From NCBI RefSeq assembly GCF_000165425.1, contig NW_001798998.1:44752-108751 (forward strand): a stretch of 64,000 nucleotides of DNA, given 5' to 3'. The notes under the pieces are model-generated. The model was not told where the DNA came from. It saw only the letters and a program-made list of their open reading frames with translations, and ran no database searches. This DNA is from Paramecium tetraurelia. Its lineage: Eukaryota; Ciliophora; Oligohymenophorea; Peniculida; Parameciidae. Shown piece by piece: positions 57,270 to 64,000 of this stretch (positions are counted from its first letter, which is position 1; the number at the start of each line of letters is the position of its first letter). The position numbers were made by a program, and so were the translations under genes.

Positions 57270-57674
57270 ATGGACAACAAGAAATCACTATACGAGAGAT
57301 TTGGAGGGGATCAACAAGTGTCTGAATTGATCGACTAATTCTATTACAAAGTCTTGTTCGACAAGTTGCTAAGGGACAAGTTCTTGAAGGCGGATATGAG
57401 CCGGGTTAGGTATCAGTAGAAGAGATTCTTTTCTCAAATGATGGGCGACAAGAATACTCAATACACTGGCAAGTATACATAATCTAAGAATCCATTAGAG
57501 ATTTAGTGGAAGTTCATAAAGACTTGAATATCACAAATTAGCAGTTTGATAAATTTAAAGTGCATCTCAAAAACATCGCTCAGGATATGGAAGTGAGCGG
57601 AGCTGCATTTAGAAGAATTACTCGATCACGTTGAAAAACACAGAGACCAAATAGTATTTAGTAAAGCCGTATGA
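57270..57674 (+). CDS. truncated (2/2) haemoglobin, with a +1 frame break
   Basis: About 125 residues. Group-typical positions: LYERFGGDQQVSELIDQFYY, FFSQMMGDKNTQYTGK, proximal His in LVEVHKDLNITNQQFDKFKV and HLKNIAQDM. A 26-nt intron (GTATACATAAT...CATTAG) near 57473 separates the two parts. After DMEVS the C-terminal helix ELHLEELLDHVEKHRDQIVF continues only if the frame moves +1 near 57598 (GTG AGC, skip G, GAG CTG CAT). No intron explains the step. Ciliate truncated haemoglobins bind O2 and may handle NO. It is divergent from SmD3 across a 77-bp gap. Confidence 0.85.
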
Positions 57675-57740
57675 TTTAACAATAACAAGTATAAGTATAA
57701 ATAAGCCAATTCATAATTCTACTTTATTATATATATATAT

Positions 57741-59197
57741 TCATTAATAATACTAGTGTCTATGTTTAGAAGGCTTTAACTAAATTGAATTGAATTTCTG
57801 CAGTCTGTCTTTGCAAGTTGTCAGCCGTAAACTCCTTATCCACCTTATCCTCAATGAAAGTGCTCGACGGAATCTGACATTGCATACTAAACAATAACAT
57901 CCCCTTCGTACCTGTGAGTGATATCCACTGAATTCTCAATTATTGTTGAAAGAGACTTCCCCTTTATAATATTCTTGTGGAACTTTGCCTACTGTTTAGT
58001 CCCCATCTTGATGAACCAATGATGTTGAAGAGCCTATTAAGCCGACAGCCTCTGTTCTGGATCTGCGATCAGGAGAGCCTTCAACAAATTTATCCCAGAA
58101 GAAGACACCTTCCTACAAAGTTACTTCCTTCTTTAACTATAAGACATTACTAAATTTGATAGTCCACTACTGCAGCCTCATTCCGTGACAGTATCTCTTC
58201 TTAAGAGGATCCACTGAATGGGATTTTCCCAAAATAAAGCACGTAAAATAAACAGCCTAAACTGAACATATCTGCTTTGGGAGTGTACAACTTAGTTTTG
58301 AAGATCTCTGGGGCTATGAATCCTGGAGTTCCACACTTCTTAAATGGGGTTTATGGGATGTAGGTCTCAGAATAGCAGAAATTAGTCAATAACACGGAGG
58401 GTAATTGGCTCTGAATTAGAATGCTATCCAATTTGATGTCTCTATGAAACACTCCTCTGGCATGCATGTGAGATATGGCTGTTAGAAGATTGAACATGAT
58501 TTAAGCCACCAATCTCTCTTCCAAATTTTGGGAATTCTCCTTTAACCAACTCCTCATGTCCAAACCCTAATAATGATTGTATACAATGTAAATATTAGTA
58601 TCATCTTCATAAAGTTCATTAAAGAAGATCACCAAAGGAGAACTAAGTTATATAAATAATACCTCAATTTACGAAGACTGCTAATTTCTTTGCTTAAACA
58701 TTGTAATTAATAATTCGTTATATTTGCCTTATCAATTATTTTTACTAATTTGTAATTATTGCTGTGGATGCAATTAAAATAACATTGTCCAAATAAGGGA
58801 TCTTCCAACTTAGACTTGTTTAGAACTTTAAATTTTTGTTTGAATTTATCCAAAACGCAATATCTTTTGAATAAGAGAAACCATTTCCTAAACTCATCTG
58901 CTGAGTCTATTAGGAATGTTTCCTATTGGTCTCTTTATTGCAGTGCTATGCCGAATTTGTGATGGGGTAGAACTTAATCATAAAATGTAAATTTTCTCAA
59001 CCTGCACTTGTCTAATGTGCAATATACTAGCTGATTTGGTGAAAGCCTTTTATATAATCTCTCAGGACATATTTCCAATTAGACTGGGATAAATTTGTCA
59101 TATTATTTCATCAATACATTTCCTGGATAAAGCACAATTGAATTGTACCTTGTTATTATAAGGGAAGGGGAGGTGGTTGATTGTCTTATTTCCACAT
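57741..59197 (-). CDS. PH-domain protein kinase, possibly a pseudokinase
   Basis: Roughly 460 residues. The start (MWKQDNQPPPLPLQQQGNVL, across a 26-nt intron near 59140) leads to a PH-like domain (VYCTLDKCRLRKFTFYDQ, FLIDSADEFRKWFLLFKR). A kinase domain follows: LLTAISHMHARGVFHRDIKL (HRD intact), then LPSVLLTNFCYSE, where DFG is replaced by NFC so the Mg-binding Asp is lost. KKCGTPGFIAPEIF, then KADMFSLGCLFYVLYFGKIP and IPFSGS close it. The Lys-loop region around 58600-58700 is spliced and uncertain, and the far C-terminal exon is approximate. Several introns fit. PH-kinases of this layout are numerous in Paramecium. Confidence 0.7.
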
Positions 59198-59288
59198 GAC
59201 TGCGTCTTCATTTTAATCAAAAATAGTTCTCCTAAATTATAACATGTAATTATATAATATTTTTATATTTGTATATTGATGATCAATG

Positions 59289-59669
59289 TCAACCCTTCTT
59301 GTTTTCCAAATTCTCGAACTTTACCCACGAAGATCCAGATTCAATACTTTCTAACTAAAATGCAGATATTCACACACAGTTTACTTCATCTGCTATTTCT
59401 TCCTCTGTGTGTCCGCTGCGTAATACTTATGTCCAAAAGTTTAGCCACTCCTCTTCTGATATCGTACCACTATTATCAGTGTCTACTGACTTAAATAATT
59501 CCTCTGTATTCAATTTTGCAAAATTACTCTTCCTTCATTACCATTGACATTTATATAAATACCAATATTTTATTGTTTCCGACTTCTCAATCGACTTTGA
59601 CCCATCCACATCGAATCTTGCGAATAACTTTAACACTCTCTCCCTCATTTATGGAGATAACTGAATCAT
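59289..59669 (-). CDS. EF-hand calcium-binding protein
   Basis: Small EF-hand protein, about 105 residues. EF-hand 1 is RFDVDGSKSIEKSE and EF-hand 2 is SVDTDNSGTISEEEWLNFW; both give the D-x-D-x-S/G pattern with a closing Glu. Two introns: about 30 nt near 59530 (GTATTTATATA...ATGAAG) and 30 nt near 59345 (GTAAACTGTG...TTTTAG). The C-terminus is VKFENLENKKG. It is shorter than calmodulin, two hands only. Plausible partners include kinases or channels, but its targets are unknown. It is divergent from the CNG channel gene. Confidence 0.8.
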
Positions 59670-59732
59670 ATACAATTCTATACCTCTTTGCCTTAAGTTG
59701 GACCCATTCCTTATATTTTTATAAATTTATTA

Positions 59733-62700
59733 ATGAGTGACTAGGATTCTGGTCCAAACTTTCCACAGACTCTCCAAGTCTCAAATCAAATAGAAATCGC
59801 AAATCGAACCTATAGCGAAATCCTTATGGAACAGATTGTCAACGACGACGACTTCTTGTATCAATCCATGATTGATGATGATCAATACTCAAGAGCCAAA
59901 GTCATACCTACCATAGCCAATCAAACCATCATCTACAGAAATACAATAGACATGAAGAGATAACAACCAAACATATTTTAAAGATGCTTTGGAAGTAAGA
60001 AATCTTCCAACAAGGTTACAATGGCAGAGATTATTGATCTTAGACAAAAAGAGTTATTTAATGATTATGTATATGAGACTGAAAAGGATGGATTCCTAAA
60101 GGATGTCTAAAAGTACATTCATAAAGTCAAAGTTCTTGAACCAGACTCTTAATTTTACATACTTTGGTAGGTTCTAAATAGTATTTTGGTCGTTCTCTTC
60201 TTCTTTTAAATACCTTTCATATTTGCTTATTAACCCCTTATACAGGAAAATAAATCAAATGACTATTAGGACTTCGAAACTTTTGCTCTAAATATAGCAA
60301 TCTGTATATTTATTATTGACATTGCTCTCACTTTCAATATTGCTTTTTACAAATAAGGATATTTGGTAAGTGGAAGAAAACTAATTGCTGTAAACTATAT
60401 AAAAACTTATTTCTTCCTAGATCTAATCCCCTTATGTTGTTTAATTGAGTATCGAATATTTCTTCACAAGGACACGTAATTTGGAATTACAATATTCTTA
60501 TTCATTCTTAAAATTTACGAAGTCTTTAAAACAAGTAAGATGATATAAGAATATTTGTAATTGGAACCTTAAAAATTGGCAAAATATAGATTATTGATTG
60601 TTATGTTGACAATCACATGGTTGTGTCATTTATTTGCATGTGTATTCTTTTTTGTGGGAAGAAGGGAGCTATGTAAAGGAGATGAAAGTGTATCTTGGCT
60701 AAGTGAAAGTGATTTGATCACAATGCATGGTGGATATACTTATTTGAAAAAACATATATTTGAACTGCATTTATACTCATTTTATTGGGCAGTCACTACG
60801 ATGATTTCAGTGGGTTATGGAGATGTAACACCTAAAAATGCTTATGAAGTTCTTGTTACTGTGGTGACTTAATTCATCTCTTGTATCGTTTTTGCTTATT
60901 CTGTTAATGCAATTTGGGAGATGATTAATTAATAGAATGAAAATAAACAGAAATTTCAGTATTTCTTAAACCATTATTTATTCTAGAAAGTATGTTAATG
61001 CTATAGAAAGATTTATGCGAGAACACAATGTGGATAGAAAATTAAAAGCTCGAATAGAAGCCTACCTTTATCATCTATGGGAATCTGAAAAAGCTAGGGA
61101 TCACGAACTGGAATAAGCCATGATTCTAAAATTAGCTCCTGCTCTCAAGGAAGAATTAATTTACTAAACCCTAGGCAAGATGCTCAATCACAACCAATTT
61201 TTCAGTTACTTCTAATAAGACCTCTTAATTGAGTTGGCTTAAGACATCTAATAACAATACTACTCACAAGAGGAAGTGATATTCCAAGAAAGAGAAGAAA
61301 TAGATGACTTTCCAGTCTTCTTTCTAACAAAGGGTTCAGTGGAAATATACTTAGATAGCGATAAACCAATCAAATTACATATAATGAAATCCGGCATTTT
61401 CGGAATAGTAGCTTTTATTACTGGTTATAAGAGAACTGCTTCAGCTCGTTGTTTAACATATTCAGTTATCTACAAATTGTCTAGAACTCAATTTTTAAAA
61501 AGACTAGAGAAGTATTCTATTGAAAAATAGAAATTTTTTGAAATCAGACATCAAGTTCTCTTCAATAACAACAATGTTTAATTAAAATTAAAATGCTACA
61601 TCTGTGAAAGTAAGAAACATCTAGTAATTAATTGCAAAAAGACACTCTATATACCTGAAAAAATGCCTATTATTCTAGAGACTTATAATCTATAAAATTA
61701 AAGAGATCATCTCTATTAAAGAAGAGTAGTTAAACAATAATTCAAAGCTCTGTCTCACATACGAGAAGTGTAGGTTAATGCAGTAGCCATTAAGAAGTAC
61801 TTCTAAAATATCACATTCACTCAAAATTCAAGTGATGAAGACATAGAGTATAGTTCAGATGTGGATGATTATGAGGAGGAGATGGAGGATATTAAGAAGA
61901 TAGTCGAGTAAGAGAAAGAAAAGGCATAATTAAGAAAGAGAGGGCAATGGGTAGCTGATGATGATTATGAGATGAAGATTGATGAAAGTAAGGACAATCA
62001 TAGTATAGAGTTATCAGATGGATAAAGAAAGTCTTAGTAATTGATTAAGCATTCAGATGAGGAAATCAAAAAGAAATCAAATCTCACTAAAAAAAAGAAA
62101 TTCTAAAGTTTCGTAAAATTAGAAAAACTTAGAAATGTTAGAACATCATCTATGTCTAGTCTTACACCGATCTAAGAATAAGTCAAGAAGGCTGTTCCTG
62201 TGAAAAAAGACAAAGGCATGAGTGCTCTATTGCCTAACAATTACTTAGCTCAAAGGAAGAAGAGTAAATTGTTGTAATAAAATGAAATTCCAAATTGTAA
62301 CAAATCTTAGTAGATTCCCCAATAAAATGAAAAGTATGAGAAGGTACAATCTCCTGATCGACACATTTATAATGAATCTAAAAAATCAGAACTTCTAAGA
62401 AAGATGAAATTTCTTTAGATAGCTTAGCCTAAAAATAAAGAGATTTAATCTATCATAGACGAACTAAAGTATTTCATATATTCATATTATGATAGAAATT
62501 ATATTTAAAATAGTTAGAATTTACAAGGCAGTGTTACCAAGGAACCTGGCTCTGTGTTGAAGACTGAGAAGGTTGATAATAATATTTAGTAAATGGAGAG
62601 TCACTCTGATGTTGATAGCTAATTTAGTATTGATCATATGGCGAATTATGATGCTTACTTTTAGGAAGAAAATCCAGAAAAAGTGATAAAGAAATATAAA

Positions 62701-62760
62701 AAACAAACTAAAGATAAGATCAAATAAAGAAGGACTACAATGATGAGACAATTTGTTTGA
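59733..62760 (+). CDS. cyclic-nucleotide-gated K+ channel (EAG/CNG family)
   Basis: About 1,000 residues. The N-terminal cytosolic part starts MSDQDSGPNFPQTLQVSNQI. Six TM segments lie between residues about 145 and 390 (ILVVLFFFQIPFIFAYQPL, LNIAICIFIIDIALTFNIAF, LRIVMLTITWLCHLFACVFF-like S5). The pore holds the K+ filter SVGYGD. A C-linker follows (FMREHNVDRKLKARIEAYLY), then a cyclic-nucleotide-binding domain (VFFLTKGSVEIYLDSDKPIK, SGIFGIVAFITGYKRTASAR). The last 400 residues are Lys/Glu/Ser/Gln-rich. One intron near 60971 joins S6 to the C-linker. Such channels set ciliary membrane potential in Paramecium. Confidence 0.9.
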
Positions 62761-62916
62761 AAATCAAGATACACATTTATTTTAATCTATTGATAATTTA
62801 TTTTATACTGCTCATTTGCATTTGAGATGGAAATGTTCATTGTAATTACTAAAATTTATTTTCAGAATTTATTCGAAATTTTATTAATAAATTATAAATA
62901 AAATTTAACGTATATA

Positions 62917-64000
62917 TGAGTTAATTAGAGCCATTTGAACATCATTATAGTAATTAATACTTCGAAGTATTTGGATGTTCTCATAAGAATAGACACATCT
63001 ATTCAGAGAAAATGATTTGCACAGATTGTGGCATTTTCTTAAATAATGTAAAATTCATCACTACATCCTAGCCAAATACCAAGGTTTATAAAACACTCAG
63101 GATGAAATACAGTGCATTTTTCAATCCAATTAAAGTGCTACAAAGGATGATGGTTGATGGTTAACCAAGTGGGCCTACCAAATAAAGATAATAGTTCATA
63201 GAATTCATTTTGTAAGTGTCAGAAAGACTTAATCTTTCAATCAATACCTCCTTTTTGGCAATCAATTATATTGATGAGTATTTCAATAAGGTTGCTGTGG
63301 CTGAAAATCAGACTTATCTATTTGTTTCTACTGCTCTTATGTTGGCTGCTAAAGCACAAGAACTTGATGAGAGAGTACCATTCATAAGCAAGCTAAAAAG
63401 ATATGCCTCCTTAACTAATCATCCTGAAATCAGTCACTTTAGCATTTAGGATTTCAAGTCAGCAGAACGTTAACTAATACAAAAAATGGAATGGAAACTT
63501 CAAAGAAACACCTTATTAGATAGAATTGAAGCTTTACTATCATTTGGAGTGATCGATGATGATGATAGTTTAGTGCAATAACAGTAAAAAGAAAATAAGG
63601 ATTCCATTAATCAATAGCATATCAAACTTAGGGACTTATAAGAAAATTAGATTTTATATTATGTTAAGGAAGTGGAAAGCAAGTATGTTGAAATAGCTTT
63701 GTAAATTATTAGAGGTATTTTATTCGAATTTTAAATTTAGATGATTAACTCTACTTCCAAACTGATTAGACTATATTGGCATTATCTTGTGTTGCTTATC
63801 TAAGAAAGAGAGCTGGTCTATTAAATATTTGGTCGTAATAATTGTAAAGTTTGACTGGAGTGGGTGCTTAGAAAATATCTTCTTCAGTTTCCTAAATTAT
63901 GACTCTGATTGCAAAAAGTAAGAGTTTCAAAACCATTACAAAAATGCCAACCAATCCTTCAGATCTATATTATTAATAGATTAACACGCCTTCAAACACT
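62917..64000 (+). CDS. cyclin-domain protein with N-terminal Zn-finger-like motif, 3' end beyond window
   Basis: At least 340 residues. Near the start, GCSHKNRHIYSEKMICTDCG has C-x2-H...C-x2-C spacing, like a zinc-ribbon half-site. The cyclin N-box follows (FIEFILQVSERLNLSINTSF, AINYIDEYFNKV, FVSTALMLAAKAQELDERVP). A poly-Gln linker then leads to a second helical box (YFQTDQTILALSCVAYLRKR). A 26-nt intron (GTATTTTATT...AATTTAG) near 63715 joins IIR to DDQLYFQTD. The pair of Zn-like motif and cyclin boxes recalls TFIIB-like and transcriptional cyclins, but it is not clearly either. The right end of the gene is outside the window. Confidence 0.8.

Noticed and set aside
1-64000. UGA as Trp genome-wide (as in some other ciliates).
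   Set aside because: Conserved proteins end cleanly at TGA and use TGG for Trp; nearly all internal TGAs fall in small introns.
1-64000. Prokaryotic-style operons, ribosome binding sites and terminators.
   Set aside because: The sequence is eukaryotic (spliced, ciliate code), so close spacing here is compaction and not operon structure.

Overview
The window reads as ciliate macronuclear DNA, most likely Paramecium or a close relative. Three things support this. (1) Conserved proteins (proteasome alpha5, eIF6, RPL4, kinases, a CNG channel) are only open if TAA and TAG are read as Gln and TGA is the sole stop. (2) Introns are tiny, about 19-37 nt, mostly GTA...TAG but with several apparent ...AAG, ...CAG and ...GAG acceptors. 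(3) Two genes resemble trichocyst matrix proteins, the secretory cargo of Paramecium. The DNA is AT-rich, about 50 genes fit into 64 kb, and spacers are often 20-150 bp. Many genes lie head-to-tail or convergent with almost no space. I saw no rRNA, tRNA, CRISPR array or intact transposon. All exon-intron models were built by eye, and small uncertainties in exon ends are stated.

Layout: 1-6.8 kb, a large unidentified protein cut by the left edge, a VAP protein, a Sec20-like SNARE, a coiled-coil protein and an unusual AGC kinase. 7.4-13 kb, a cystatin, three uncharacterised proteins, a vacuolar-sorting-receptor-like glycoprotein and an ankyrin protein. 13-18.4 kb, proteasome alpha5, a 7TM-RGS protein, a PP2C phosphatase and an unresolved gene. 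18.4-25.3 kb, a CAMK-type kinase, a Myb factor, eIF6, a coiled-coil protein and a RING-CH membrane ubiquitin ligase. 25.8-27.7 kb is an AT-rich gene-poor stretch. 27.7-33.7 kb, an ADP/ATP-carrier relative, ESS2, a kinesin and a trichocyst matrix protein. 34.3-40.9 kb, a long coiled-coil protein, a cytosolic (tubulin-type) carboxypeptidase and two small proteins. 41.1-43.2 kb, a tandem Rab cluster in which two Rab genes have fused in frame. 43.5-51.5 kb, TPH/coiled-coil proteins, a MAK-type kinase, an HTH protein, a second trichocyst matrix protein and a DUF1764 protein. 51.6-57.7 kb, RPL4, an axonemal-looking repeat protein, a crystallin-like secretory protein with Gln-rich repeats, a VAMP7-like SNARE, SmD3 and a truncated haemoglobin. 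57.7-64 kb, a PH-kinase with a lost DFG Asp, an EF-hand protein, a cyclic-nucleotide-gated K+ channel and a cyclin with a Zn-finger-like start that runs off the right edge.

The gene set is that of a free-living ciliated cell: cilia (carboxypeptidase, MAK kinase, kinesin, TPH and repeat proteins, CNG channel), regulated secretion and membrane traffic (trichocyst matrix proteins, crystallin-like protein, Rabs, SNAREs, VAP, sorting receptor), signalling (kinases, PP2C, 7TM-RGS) and housekeeping (proteasome, eIF6, RPL4, SmD3, ESS2). No operon logic is expected, and neighbours need not be functionally linked.

The most notable observations are the in-frame double-Rab fusion, three separate +1 frame breaks in the conserved genes eIF6, SmD3 and haemoglobin, the crystallin-like secretory protein with a 30-bp Gln repeat, and several kinases or carriers that have lost signature residues.
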